Shown here piece after piece: positions 32,431-44,848 of a DNA stretch of 64,000 nt. Numbering within the stretch: the first letter of the stretch is position 1; each line of letters opens with the position of its first letter. The stretch covers positions 372,001 to 436,000 of the forward strand of contig MU839838.1 of the NCBI GenBank assembly GCA_030411725.1, written 5' to 3'. The translations under genes were made by a program, and so were the position numbers. The notes beneath the pieces were generated by a model. It was not told the origin of the DNA. It was given only the letters and a program-made list of their open reading frames with translations, and made no database searches. The stretch is from Echria macrotheca. Its lineage: Eukaryota; Ascomycota; Sordariomycetes; Sordariales; Schizotheciaceae.

Positions 32431-33377
32431 GGCTTGGATTTGGGTGTTTTGATGTCGTGTACGGAATACATACTGCATTAGAGGTGTGGATGTGTAGGAA
32501 TACGATCTGTGTATTTGGGATTCATTTCGTGAATAGAGTTACCTTGTACTGATGTATTCATTTTGAACCATGCCGGCTAATAATACTCCCTACATCGAAA
32601 ACAAAAACTGTGGCATCGTCGCTCGGTTTTCCAATGACAACAAAGCCCATGTTAGTCCAAGTCGCTCTCGCCTTCTTCCTCTACGACTAGTCATTATCGA
32701 CCCATCATACCAATGCAGAGTAAAAAAAAAATTGCTCAGTGAAAACAAGAAAAAAAAAGACAAATGATTCATCAGTAAACCAAGATATACCACTTTTGCC
32801 GCCAGTCTAATAAGACGAAAGGAAGGTATGATAAGAAACAAAAACATGAGACTTGGGGGTTGCTCTCCTCCCTTCGAGAACAAACAGCGTGGAAATTTGT
32901 CCACGATTTCTTTCCTCCTCTTTCCTTTCCCTCCCTCCCCCCCAATGAAAAAGGGTGGAACAATTCCGTCATGCGATGCAATGCGATATGACATGACGAG
33001 AGGCGGAGGGGTCTGCGGCGCTTATACACCCACAGCCGCGTGCCTGGGTCCCCCTGCTGTTGAGAGGCCGAAAAAAAAAGCTCCGAACCAACAAGAACGC
33101 CGTGCAAGGATCCAGATCCAAAATTCCCATCCGTCCACCGAACCCCGGTTTAAACGCCGCAGGACAAAACCACCCAATTAGATCAGCCGGCCAAACGCCT
33201 TGCCCCAAAACCGAAACTCCTTGCCTTGCAAATGCTGGACAACAAAGAAGAGATGGAAGATAGGAAAGACGTCGTAAAGTTCGTCCATGAAATGTCAAGG
33301 AAACATGATCAAGGGGATATTAAGAGTATGTGTAACGAGGTGTGAAGGGTATATATATGACCAAGACAAAGAAGAAC
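32431..33377. other. convergent intergenic region, no gene seen
   Basis: Between the 3' ends of COX10 and the Myb gene. It contains A-runs around 32710-32765 and pyrimidine-rich stretches at 32910-32945, compatible with 3' processing signals on both strands. No gene found. Confidence 0.55.
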
Positions 33378-34465
33378 TTATTGTTGGCCAGGCCCCCGGT
33401 TGATGAGTGAATTGATGCCCATCTCGCCCACGCTGGGAAGTCGGCTGCCGCCCATGTATGGACTAGCACCTTGACTCCCTTGGCCTTGGGGTTGCCCGTA
33501 GGCGGTGCCGGTGCTCGAGACGCTGTTGCTGTAGCCGTGCTGGGGCTGGTAGGTCTGGTAGTTCGCGTAGCCACCCTGGCTGTGGTGCATGGTGGCAAAC
33601 GATGTGTGATGCGACGACCCGCCGTTGGAGCTGCCACCAGGTGTCGAGTGGGCACCTGCAGAGCCCGAGGCCTCGGGACTACTGTAGGACTGGTCAGCCA
33701 TGTCGTCGATGGGCGTGAGGCCGATGCCAGAGACCCCGCTATCGTCATCGTATCCCGTAAGGGGCTGGCCAGACTCGAGGCGTTCCCGCCGAGCGCAGGC
33801 CCTCGCATGGGATTGGATGTTTTTGAGTCCGTTGGACATGCACTGTTATTGGGTACAAGTTAGGCATGAGGTTACAGTCTCCAATGGAAAGCGGGCGGAG
33901 GATCGGATGGGCAGCAACGCACCTGCGACTCGACAACATTCCACTTTTCGCCACACCGCTGCGCGAGCGGCTGCCAAATCTCCTTGCGCATGCTCATGTA
34001 CTCCTTGCTCAGGCGCTCGAGCTTGCGGTTGTCAAAGTCGTTTTGACCACGACGCTCCATCAACCGTTCATGCCGTTTCCGACACGCATTGCCCGTCTTC
34101 CCGGGGAACGCCTCACGCTGGATCTGGTTCCAGTTCTTGCCCATCGCGCGGAGGGCCAGCAGAGCACGATCGTCTTCTTGGTTCCACGCGCCCGACGACG
34201 CACGGTGCTGGGCGGGGAGCGGCTGCCCAACAGGGCCGCCCATCGACGCGCTGGTGCTCGGAATCTGCAGCGGCGGGCCGGTGTTCACGGCGTATGCGTC
34301 ATACGGCGGCATGGCCATCGAGGCGGCGGTCGACGACGGGAGCGGGTCGTAAAAGTTGGGGACCGGCTGGCGGGTGGGATAGTACGACATGGTCGTCTGG
34401 GCAAGGGAGACCGGGAGATGCGGTTGGTATTGATGATGACTCGGCGGGCGAGTCAACTTTGGCAT
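33378..34465 (-). CDS. Myb/SANT-domain transcription factor
   Basis: Two exons, 34465-33923 and 33842-33378, 335 residues. The intron has GTGCGT, CCTAACTTG branch and CAG, in phase 0. The splice joins WNVVESQ to CMSNGLKNIQSHARACARRE. The Myb domain is at about residues 90-140: GAWNQEDDRALLALRAMGKN then WNQIQREAFPGKTGNACRKR. A second tryptophan-containing helical part (EIWQPLAQRCGEKWNVVESQ) resembles another, divergent SANT repeat. The remainder is Gln/Ser/Gly/Tyr-rich and likely an activation or disordered region. It is nuclear by inference. It could start at the internal Met 26 (MSYYPTRQP). A very long non-coding upstream region follows, common for developmental regulators. Confidence 0.85.
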
Positions 34466-37400
34466 CGTCCAATGAAGGGCTGCTCAGTATCTGAGCCTGC
34501 TGTATCCTCCGGCCGTTGGGAGGGCTGCAGCAAAGCGGGGCGCAAACGAAGAAGCGAGAGTCGGACGCAGGCTCGGCACCGCGAGGCTTTGGTCGAATTA
34601 CAAGGCGATTACCTATTAGGGAGGGTCGGCGGTGGGATGGGCCCCGAGAGCTCTGCTGTATCCGGTGCGGCCTCGCTAGGAGGTCGTGGTACAGAGGTGG
34701 TAACGGGGTGTAGCCGGCGTTTCGTGTCAAACGAAGGGCTGGCCAAACGAGCGGTAATAAGAGAACTAGGAGAGAAGGAAAAGCAAAGAGTAGTAAGGAG
34801 ATGATTGGGTCGGGGACGCGGCGGGCGGATGGGCTCGAAGGGACTGAAAGAGAGGTCGGACGGGAGGCGAGGATGGGCCGACTTATGAAGGTTTGTCGGA
34901 TGCACCCCCGGATAGGAAACAGCTGCAAGACTACGCCGCGGCGATGCTCCCCGGCGTCTTGGATGGAGACAAGCTGGGGTCTGCGATCTGAAACAAGGGT
35001 ATTGTTGACAGCAAACTGTCGTCTCGAAACTGGGTAGTGTGTCTGAAAGAGCTCATGGAGCACGAAGCGGCTTCTGTCAATGGCTGACGGCCCTCGGAAT
35101 GGCGTCTGTCTGAAGTTGGGCGGCTACGGGAGAGACCTAGTTGAGTGGGGACGGTGGTTGACCAGAGATGGCCATACTCCTAGAGGGCGGTTAGCATATA
35201 AACGTCTGGCGCCGAGGAGGAGGGAGTGGCAAGTCCCGAGGGGAGGTGCGTGTAGCGAGCTGGACAACCGGCTGCTCCCCGGCATCTAATGTCGTAGAGC
35301 TCAGACGGGCGGCAACGTCCCAGCAACGAGCTGAGATGAACATGGAAATTACTGACGGGGACTATCGCCATGTGGGTGCGATCTGGCGTCCCACAGATGC
35401 CTGCCGTGGCGGGCGCCATGGACGTCTGCGGAGTGACCTTGGATCCCAGCGGATTCAGGGGAGCGACAAAGTACCAAGCCCGGGAGGTAGAGGCTGGCCA
35501 CTAGCCAAGCAGTAGAGCTGCCGTTGTCGAGGGCCCAAAGCGGGAAGGCTCCATGTGGGACACGGGAGCGCGGAAGACTTGCAGAGGGGTGCATCAAAAA
35601 TAGACAAAGAAGCGGTTCGACAAGAGTTAGCCGCCGCCAGCCTCATGCCGAACACGACCTAGCTTGCCTTGGGCACGACATGCCAATGATGCCATCCAGC
35701 CCACGACAGCTGCAAAGCCGGCGAGCCTACAAGACACGGCGAACTTGTCATCCGGACCGTCCAGATGCCATGTTGGCGTGTAGCCCGCCTTTTGGCCGGC
35801 AGATCAGAGCACTGCCCGGACCGGAAACAATGGTGGGCCAACGGGTAAACAAAACAAGAGAAGCCAGTTGCCGAGACCATCGGCAGGGTACAATACAATC
35901 GCCATGCGGCCGCCTTGCACGCCTCCATGGCCACGCTGTCCGAATGGTCGCCTTGCGGGCGGGCTGGGACACGTCGTCTTCGCTTGAGGAGGCCCTTGGG
36001 GAGGTCGATTGTCCCGACAGACTGGCACTCGCGACAGAGCTCAAACGTCAAACGCAGCCAGACGCTGGGCAGCCGCCGACACGCCTCGAGACGCCGACGA
36101 GCCCACTAAGCGTGCAAAAAGACGGCATAAGACGAAGCCAACAAAATTATGAAGGGTCTCCGCATTGCACCGCCGGCACGAAGCATTGCAGCCGGTAGTC
36201 GGTGGGCAAATTCAGGTAGCGAGGACGGCGGAATGTGGTGGAAGAGGCAGGGCAGTTGTAGCGTTGGAGGTGGGAAGGGTAGAGGGGGAGGGGTCGAAGC
36301 GAGCGCCTAAGCGCGGGAGGATTCCCCTGAGAGTGAGGCTCGACGGCAGACGGGAGCTGCCAGAGTGCAGCGCCAAAAGTCAGACGGACGCCGAGATGAA
36401 TGCACGACTGACGGTCAAATGGCAGCACGCACTCGAGCACGATGAAACGGGCAGAATTGGGCAAATTAGCAATATCGGGGAACAAGATGCAGCCCAATTG
36501 GCTGTTCCGGTGCCTCATCGGGGAAAGAGAAATGCTTTGTTGGGCTCCGCAAGAGACAGATTCGCCAAGAGATGTCGACGCGCGCGTCAACTCTGGTTCA
36601 ATTTGAAGGCGTCAAGCCATGCCGGAAGCGGCTGGACCTTGGCTTGGTCGCTAGCTAAAATTGGGCCTGCGCACGTGCCATTGCCGGATCGACGCGGTGA
36701 TTGGCCGGTTGCGGACGATCGCAAGTACCCACCCGCGCCTTCTTGCCCAACCGGTACTCTCCCGCCCGGGCGACCCTCGATCCTGCCGCGGATGCCAGGT
36801 ACCGCTGCACAGCAGATCATGTCGTTGCCGCGCCGTTGGAGGTGCACAGCGAGGGCCATGATCTTGAATTTGGGGTCGCTGTTTCCCATTCGTCTCTACG
36901 GCTAGCCAACAAGTCCACAACCCGACGATGCAATTTCGACAAGCGACAGCCGCGGGCAAAAAGGCTTGCGTTGTTTCAGATCTTAATCGGTGGTCCACCG
37001 GCGAAAGTGCGGCTGCACACTGTCATCTGCCGCAGTTGGCGAATGCCCTCTCTCCGCCATTTAGCGCCGAAGAGTTTTTCATCTAGGGTCGATCTCTTCA
37101 CCGAGCGCGGCCGGCTCAATCAGAGGCACTCGACCAATCGCTCTCTTCGAACCCAACGCTATCCTATGGAGTCACCAATGTTCCACAATCCTCGAATTCG
37201 ATGACGTCGGGTGATACCGACCAAACCATCGTTTCGAAACCGTCGTCGTCTCCCTCGGCTACTCCCGCTCTCCACCGGCCTTTTGCGGAGGCCGGGCCCG
37301 GTATGCGAGATCGGGTCACCCCGGAAGCCCGGCCGGGCAAGGGTGCGAGTGGTCCAAGTCGAGTCTGGACATAGGCGGCCAAGCTCCACGCCTCGCTCCC

Positions 37401-39931
37401 ATGGCCGGCCGCGTTCCGGCTTAGCCGACCGCCCACCCCGACTCGATCTTTCATAAGAACAGCCAGACCCGACCATATTCCGGCATGAGCATCCTGCGCG
37501 CACATGCTAGCACGGCTAGGTACGATGCCAGCTAATTTGGAATTCGTCGGCGCTCGCATGAAGTCATTGCGGCAGTTCGCTGCTTTGGACCCCCCGCCCT
37601 TCAAGCATTCCTCGATGTGGACTGGCCAGAAGGCTGGCCAGAGGTTCGGTGGTCCGCCAGCGATGTTTGCGGCGTATCCCCAAAGCTCGGGAGCGAAAAC
37701 AATGACAGGTCATCGATTCCGGCGGTCGCATGGAATTAGCCAGTGCGAAAAGACGGCATGTTGCTGTTCTGGAAGCTGGGGCTGTTCCTACCTACACCAC
37801 GGTGAGTACTGTCCACCGTCACACAGTCTTCTCTGTTGTTCTTCCGTCTCAAACTGTCCTGTCTTTCAACCTACGTTCGTTGCTTACCCAAGGGCCAAGA
37901 CTTGCTTCATATACTGGCAGACCGGTTTTCACTTTCTGGAACCCGCAAATGGTCAGGTCGCACATGATGCTGACAGTGTCAGGCGCCAGACACCCCGCCT
38001 TTTAATGTTATCGCGACTGGGCCGCAGAGTTGCCGCTCGCATGCAAGTGCAAAGGCGGGGTGCAGCCTCGGGGTTGTCTACCAGCTTACCAACCTCGGTC
38101 AGTGGGAACCGCGTCCCTTTGATGTCTGCATGTCTCGGATAATCGAGCCACCATCCCGGCCAGTCACGACGGGACGGACTGTGGGGGAGGAAGTTCAAGC
38201 CTTTCCGCCCAGGGCCAGCCCCGACTTTTTTTCCAGGCTACCTAGAAGTTCTGGAATGCCGCGTACGTATTCCGATGTCTCCTCCTCACCTCCTCATGTT
38301 AGTCACACTCAGCTGTGATATCCAAGCCTCCCATTCGTATTTCAGCTTTATTGCCGTCGTTCTCTCCAAAGAACCCAGAGATCCGGGTTAGAGCCGGGCC
38401 TGCCAAGTAACATGACCTGGATCCAAAGCCACGTTGTCGGGCATCGGACTATGACCGGGTCGGGATCAAACAATTAGCGATTGCATTCCCTCCTGCAATG
38501 TCGTCTCGATCATCATCGCTATGGATCCCCGGATGGTGAGGGGTCCATAGTTGCCACGCGGTCTCCCACCTCTAGCCAGCCCTGTCAAGATTCCTGCCAC
38601 CACCCACCTTGCCGGACAGCCTGGAAGACCCCGCAGAGGGCTTCCTAATTGATATTCTAAACCTCAGACGCCCGTCCGGTCTGGATTCCGACGCGGGTTT
38701 ATTCTCTTGCATTGCCTACATTCGACAAGCAGTGAGCGTTGATGGTGGCTTGAAAGCAATATGGCAGCTCAGCTCCGGCCTTAAGGCTTGGCTCGGGAAA
38801 TTTACAGAGCCAAGGGCGCCAATTCTCATCGGACAAACGCTGGGCAAGCCACCAAGCCACCGCACATGGCAACTCCCGTTGGGGCAACCCCCTCTGGACG
38901 CTCTGGTCCCGATAGCCGACAATAGGCCCGACTGTTCTCCCGCTTTCCTGGCTTCCCATGGCCCAGTGGCCTCAAGACGCACCAATGAGCGGGCGACGGG
39001 AACGCAATGGAAGCATTTAGCCTATATGCGGAGGCAGTGGGAACTCGCTCCGCGCACCCTCCACGCCTGGCGTTGACGTGCCCAGAGACGGAAGCCGGCG
39101 CACGAGCAGAGGATCTGCATCGAAGCTTGGCACCCACGGATTATCAACAAACGAAGATCCACTCTTTCAACGTCTCACTAGTTCCTGGGGTTGGCGTGTC
39201 CGCGGCCTCTGGGCATCTCGTGTATACTGGACGATATTGTGTGAGGACCGAAATCTTACTCAGACGAAGCTGATGGTCTCGTAGGCCAGTCCTCATATCG
39301 ACCTCTATTACATTCCAATTCACCCGGGACGCGGATCGAGATAAACAGTTCATGATGTTCTGGGATTGGGGGTGCCCCATTTACCCCTCATCCCGGCCTG
39401 GGTTACTTCGTCGAGGCACAGAATTGGCCGGCTTGCTTATGCCCGACTACTACCGGGTCTTAGCGGTCTGCTTTGCTACGACGGCTGTGATTCGTGCGGA
39501 ACCTCAGCCAACTTTAAGCTAAAGCTGGGAGAATCTGGATTACACTCGCTTACGCTTCCTAATTGGCATCTACCCTACCTCTCTGCGGTCTACACAACAC
39601 GTCCTGTGCGGTGTCGCGGTCCAGGCCCCGCTGCCTGGGTATACCGAGAATTCGGTCCGGATGGAGGAGCAGGAGCAGACGTGAGGCGAACCCGCAGTGT
39701 AGGTTGCAATACCACGGGGTAACGTGGGGCCTTTATTACCTGGTCCCTTCCCTTCTCCCCGGGTAGCGGTAGTCAAAAACGAGCTTGTTCCCTGTCTCTG
39801 TGCCTCCTGCTCTTTCCTCTCTCTCCTCTTCGTGTAGAGTTCACCTTGAGGTGCTTCGACAGCAGACTGGGCTCGCCATTGCCCCCCGTATTCTCGGCAT
39901 CCAGCTAGACCGATCGACAAAGACAGCAAAC
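34466..39931. other. 5.5-kb divergent gene-poor region
   Basis: Lies between the 5' ends of the Myb factor (minus) and the sugar transporter (plus). Many overlapping ORFs of 60-250 codons occur on all frames, but none has domain-like composition, and I found no exon chain. Some regulatory-type motifs are visible: CACGTG (about 36671), inverted CCAAT (ATTGG, about 36700), and a tandem GGCCAGAAGGCTGGCCAGAGG near 37624. It could hold long upstream regulatory DNA, long 5' leaders or a non-coding RNA. None of these is shown by the sequence. Confidence 0.5.
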
Positions 39932-41832
39932 ATGGTCGCCGGGGCCGACGCCGGGGCCGGCTACTTCGATGCCGCGCTCCACAAGCGTGAGACCCTCATG
40001 GGCAAGAGTGGTCCGTCTGCGCTGCTCAAGAACTTCAAGGTCTTCAGCATTGCCTGCTTCGCCTGTATTGGTGGTGTTCTCTATGGCTACAACCAGGGCA
40101 TGTTCTCTGGCGTCCTAGCCATGCCCGCCTTCCAATCTCGTACGTCCTCGGCCAATTCCCAGTTCAGGATCCCGTTGCTCATCTCAGCTTCCGCGCGCAG
40201 ATATGGGCGAATATGACCCTCTCGACCCCAATGCGGACCAGACCAAGAAGGGTTGGCTCACTGCCATTCTCGAGCTCGGCGCTTGGCTTGGTACATTGCT
40301 TTCCGGCTTCTTGGCTGAAGTCCTGTCGAGAAAGTACGGTGTCTTGGTTGCCTGCACCGTTTTCATCCTCGGTGTAATCATCCAGGCCTGTGCCATCTCG
40401 GCCGGTCCCAATGCCATTCTGGCTGGTCGGTTCATCACGTATGTGTCCTCCCATCTGATCTCTTCATGTTATCTCTAACAGCGTCTAGTGGTATGGGCGT
40501 CGGTAGCTTGGCCATGATCATCCCCATTTACAACTCCGAGGTCGCTCCTCCCGAGGTCCGTGGCGCGCTCGTCGCAACTCAGCAGCTCGCCATTTGCTTC
40601 GGTATCATGATCAGCTTCTGGATCGACTAGTAAGCCTTTTCATTCGCACCATTTGAGCCATACTGACATGACATAGTGGCACCAACTTCATCGGCGGAAC
40701 CGAACTCGGCGAGCAGACCGAGGCTGCTTGGCTGACCCCCATTTGCCTGCAGATCTTCCCGGCCGTCGTTCTGTTCATCGGCATGATCTTCATGCCCTTC
40801 TCGCCCCGTTGGCTGATCCACCACGGCCGTGAGGAGGAGGCGCTCAAGGTGCTCACCAGCCTTCGTGGCCTTCCCCCAGACCATGAGCTGCTCAGGCTCG
40901 AGTTCCTCGAAATCAAGGCCCAGTCTATGTTCGAGAAGCGCAGCATCGCCGAGATGTTCCCCAACCTTCGTGAGCCGACCGCCTGGAACATCTTCAAGCT
41001 GCAGTTTGTCGCCATCAAGAAGCTGTTCCAGACCCGGGCCATGTTCAAGCGCGTCATCGTCGCCACTGTGACCATGTTCTTCCAGCAGTGGACCGGTATC
41101 AACGCCGTCCTGTACTACGCGCCCCAGATCTTCAAGCAGCTTGGTCTCAGCTCCAACACGACATCCCTGCTCGCCACCGGTGTGGTCGGCATCGTCATGT
41201 TCATCGCCACTATCCCATCGGTGCTCTGGATCGACCGCGTCGGCCGCAAGCCCGTGCTGACCATCGGCGCCATCGGCATGGCCACGTGCCACATCATCAT
41301 CGCCGTCATCGTCGCCAAGAACATCGACTCGTGGTCCGAGCACCCGGCTGCCGGCTGGGCCGCCGTCTGCATGGTCTGGCTGTTCGTCATCCACTTTGGT
41401 TATTCGTGGGGCCCCTGCGCCTGGATCATTGTGGCCGAGATCTGGCCTCTCAGCACGCGGCCGTACGGTGTGTCGCTCGGCGCGTCGAGCAACTGGATGA
41501 ACAACTTCATCGTCGGCCAGGTCACCCCCGACATGCTCCAGGGTATTACCTACGGCACCTACATTCTCTTTGGTATTCTGACCTACATGGGCGCCGCCTT
41601 CATCTGGTTCTTCGTGCCCGAGACCAAGCGTCTCACCCTCGAGGAGATGGACGTCATCTTTGGTTCTGAGGGTACCGCCCAGGCCGACTTTGAGCGCATG
41701 GACGAGATCAACAACGAGATTGGTCTCGCCCAGATGCTGCGCGGCGAGGGCGGCAATGGCAGCGGCAAGCTCGGCGGCACCCCGCCGGGTGAGAAGGAGA
41801 CCAAGATTGATGAGCACCACGAGGGCGTCTAA
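39932..41832 (+). CDS. MFS sugar transporter (hexose-type)
   Basis: Four exons: 39932-40139, 40201-40438, 40489-40629 and 40677-41832, 580 residues. Introns are 46-61 bp with GTACGT, GTATGT or GTAAGC donors. The third exon must start after the second of two nearby AGs (CAGCGTCTAG), since the first brings a TAG into frame. Spliced signatures: GGVLYGYNQGMFSGVLAMP in helix 1, GAWLGTLLSGFLAEVLSRKY (GxxxxDRxGRR-equivalent loop), GRFITGMGVGSLAMIIPIYN, PFSPRWLI (PESPRWL-like), QQWTGINAVLYYAPQIF (QQxxGxNxxxYY), DRVGRKP and FVPETKRLTLEEMD (PETKG-like). Twelve helices are expected in the plasma membrane. It imports sugars by proton symport or facilitation. Which sugar cannot be told. Confidence 0.93.
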
Positions 41833-42577
41833 TTGCGTCTCTTCTGAGATACGACCTGTCGGTGGTTGGCTGGGATAGTAGCGGGAAAGAAAACAGTTCG
41901 TTTTCGAGTTTTAATTTCTTTGGAAAGGGGGGTTGGTTGTAAGAGACTGGCGGCTGGTGATTGGGAAGAAGGGGTTTGATTGATACCAAGAACTTTATAT
42001 TATCTTTGACTGGCTCGAGAGATGTATACAAGCTGTGCAAGCTATATATACCCTGAGACAGGATTCAATCGACGCTTGGATTAAACTTTTGGAGTAAAGC
42101 GTGACGTAAAGTCTAGACGCGTACCGCAGCGTATTATTGCATTCCTGGTCTTTACCTAGGTAGGTAGTTTACATGTATATGTCAGACCACGTCGCTTAAC
42201 ATGTACTCTGGGGAGACCGAGCGCTCGCATTCTCACGTCGATGCAAATCAAAAGCGCACACCATACCTAGTGAAGAGGAATATCTTTGACAAGGGAAATT
42301 GGAAAGGATTGAGAGGATAAAAGATTCATCATGTGTGTGCGTCACGGTGAGTTTCAAATACCAGCAATATGTCTACATCACAAACGGCCTAGATAAATCG
42401 TACAGAGTTTATAGATGAGGACCTCTCGATTTTATAAAGTCATTGGCTGAAAGGAACACCATAGCCTCGAAATGCACATCACACGTGACAGAATGGCAAC
42501 ATAACGAGGCTAGCATCAGGCCATCAGCTAGGCACCCCGCATCTATCACCACCTCCAACCCGACCAACAGTTCCGAA
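41833..42577. other. intergenic, no gene seen
   Basis: Terminator of the sugar transporter and promoter of the HeLo/ULD gene. It is A+T-richer than average. A CTAGGTAGGTAG run lies at about 42155, and CACGTGAC at 42482-42489 is about 90 bp before the next start codon. Confidence 0.55.
42482..42489. promoter_or_regulatory. CACGTGAC E-box
   Basis: An E-box of the bHLH-binding type upstream of the HeLo/ULD gene. The same octamer occurs upstream of the BuGZ gene (49571). A functional role is inferred only from motif identity and position. Confidence 0.35.
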
Positions 42578-44352
42578 ATGGAGCCCATCTCGGCGGTCGC
42601 CAGCGTCGTCGGAGTCATCGGCTTCATTGGCACCGTGACTTCGGCGGCTTCCTCTTTCATGAAAGACTTCCGATCGGCCCGGAAAGAAATCGTCTCGCTC
42701 AGAAAAGAACTCTGCTCGCTACGTGGAGTTTTGGAGATTCTGGCCGATGATTTTGATGACCCAACAAACAGCAGGCTCCCCGAGAGTGTACTCGCGCGTG
42801 TCGTTGATGTTACGACGGACTGTCGCGGCGCTCTGCAGGAGATTGACGACTGCATTCGCGACATTGCCGGGTCGAGACTGAGCTGGGCGCGCTCCGGGAA
42901 GGCGAGGATTGAGAGTTTGCAGCAGACCCTGGTGTCGCATAAGTCGGCGCTCAGTGTGACGCTGGATTATGTCTCTATGTGAGTGGTTTTAGAGCAAGTG
43001 TGGCTTCTAAGACTGACAGTCTCAAATTTGAAGCCTCCTGCTCCGAGACATCAAGGACGATACCTCGCAAATTGTCCGCGATACAACTGCGACCAGAGAG
43101 GATACAACACAGATACAAGGAGACCTAAGACGTGTCCTGTTCGAAATCTCTCAGCTTCACTTCCATGTCGTCCGGTCCCAGGCCAACCCAGCAGAGAGAA
43201 ATGGCGAACCCCACAATTACGTCCTTGAGCGCTATCTTTGGGACTTAAAGTCCGATGCCGAAACCGTCCTTGGCGACAATGACAGCCCTATCAGCCCAGG
43301 TGGAACGATTGGGAACCGGGATTGGGAGAATGATTCGGATGGAGCCAACGAGTCTGATGCCGTGCCACGCGAGAACGAAAGACACGGCCAGAGGATGAGC
43401 CCAGTTGTGGACCTGCTGATAATGCTCAGCGACAATCGAGGCCGTCGGAGGTACCCAATGCCTCTGGAAAAATGCAAGACATGGGCGGTAAGAATTCCGA
43501 CGACATGATATACTGGGACAAGAGCCTATACTAAACTGTCGGCTTTAAAGGACACGTCCAACCTCATTGAGCAGCTCTTCGCTCATCATCATTATCTTCC
43601 TGGACACAAACGTAATCTTGCGGACTTCAAATACGATTTGATAGGCCCCAATGACGAGATCATCCTCCCATCGCTCTGGGAGCATCTCGTGAGACCCGGA
43701 TGGGAGGTAAAGATGAAGATTCGGAACACAGAACCAATTCATTTCAGGGATGCCCATTGACCGCAAATTCATCTTTCCTTTCGACTCGTGTTCAACATGG
43801 GAGGTGGGTCTTGCCTTTGCTTATGTTCACTCCGCAAAGAAACTGGCCTGGCCGCCTACCTGACACTGCCTTATTAACTCTGTTCTGTAGGGTATGGAAG
43901 CGCTGATCCAGCAGAGCCTCCTAGCCATCGAAGAGGTTGTTGGGCGGCAATTTCAGCATGATAAGTACGACCTCATTGGCGGGGGCGGCGAGATTATTCT
44001 TCCAACCATGTGGGAGAGGCGCATACGACCTGGCATGTCGATCACGATGCGTATGCCCACATTGCCCCAGGCATTGGGTCGGCAGCCTCCTCCTCCTCCT
44101 CTGCCTCCTCTCCCTCCTCCCCTTCCTAGTAATAGGTTTCGAGAACCGAGCCCTCCCCTGACGAGGACCCCAAAGCCTAGGAATAAGACTCGGGAACCAA
44201 GTCCTCCTCTGCCTCCTCCCCTTCCTAGTAATAGGTTTCGAGAACCGAGCCCTCCCCCGAAGAGGACCCCAAAGCCTAGGAATAAGACTCGGGAACCGAG
44301 TCCTCCTCTGAAGAGAACTGAAAGACAACCCACAGAAACACGCAACAAATAG
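42578..44352 (+). pseudogene. HeLo-like N-terminal plus tandem ubiquitin-like (ULD) domain gene with frameshift
   Basis: Exons 42578-42978, 43034-43487, 43551-43803 and 43891-44352. Residues 1-134 are the fungal HeLo-like/PigL N-terminal domain (MEPISAVASVVGVIGFIGTV, then heptads). It is followed by a linker and a first ULD (KCKTWADTSNLIEQLF, KYDLIGPNDEIILPSLWEHL). The frame then meets TGA at 43758-43760. One base over, the match resumes at once as IDRKFIFPFDSCSTW, spliced to EGMEALIQQSLLAIEEVV and DKYDLIGGGGEIILPTMWE, a second ULD, then a Pro-rich repeated tail. Exon 3 is 253 bp, one base more than a whole number of codons, and a C in the CCC run 43753-43755 is the simplest excess. The N-terminal domain occurs in fungal NLR-type and incompatibility proteins. 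Pseudogene, sequencing error, or a truncated protein ending after ULD1 are all possible. Confidence 0.72.
44121..44310 (+). repeat. 99-bp minisatellite, about two copies
   Basis: Unit starts CCTTCCTAGTAATAGGTTTC at 44121 and again at 44220, a 99-bp period equal to 33 codons. It encodes Pro-rich repeats of the form LPSNRFREPSPP...RTPKPRNKT. The copies differ at a few positions. A shorter half-repeat (REPSPPL) recurs inside each unit. Confidence 0.85.
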
Positions 44353-44848
44353 GGGAAACTTTATGTATCTAAATCCACAATAGGCATCAGCCCATCCTTA
44401 GAAAACCAGACCGATTTTATCACCAATTTTGGCAGCGCTTCAGAACTCACTAGCCCACAAATACGAGGACGATAATACCTCTGCAGGGGAATGATAAAGG
44501 GGTATCCACGTTTTCATTCAACCTATTTCGGCCCTCTTGTGGGAACAGTCGAGAATTAATGCAATAGGAGATGGCTGCGGGAGCGGGTATATGGGGGTTG
44601 TATGGTGAAGCTTGAGGTGATAGATTAGGTAGGTATATACAAGACCACGCAGTACCTCTAGTCCCTCCCTCTACTCAAAAGCTTTTAGATCAAAAGCGAA
44701 CCTAACTCCATGACAATTCCTTTCCCCATTCCCACACTTCACCTCACTTGCTTACATACACAGTCAAGCATTCATGCCACAACATATACCTTTGCTCACA
44801 GACGCGTATTTTACGCAACGAACGTCACCGCCAACTTAGCCATACCCT
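44353..44848. other. intergenic, AT-rich, no gene seen
   Basis: Downstream of the HeLo/ULD gene. AT-richer than the window average, with TAGGTAGGTATATA at about 44625. No coding signal. Confidence 0.5.

Noticed and set aside
34299..35063. 254-codon minus ORF overlapping the 5' end of the Myb gene
   Set aside because: It overlaps the supported Myb exon in another frame, has no domain and runs into the gene-poor gap. Probably chance in GC-rich DNA.
35524..36905. Two plus ORFs of 224 and 246 codons in the 5.5-kb gap
   Set aside because: Arg/Ser/Pro-rich random composition, no start context, no intron logic and overlapping ORFs on both strands.
40627..41820. Long minus-strand ORF (397 codons) opposite the sugar transporter
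   Set aside because: It is the antisense of a well-supported transporter exon. GC-biased third positions keep the antisense frame open, and its His/Asp/Gly-rich composition is not protein-like.
43707..43747. A 41-bp intron (GTAAAG...TTTCAG) to bridge the HeLo/ULD frameshift
   Set aside because: It would delete conserved ULD sequence and still leaves the downstream frame wrong (phase 0 into a two-base remainder).
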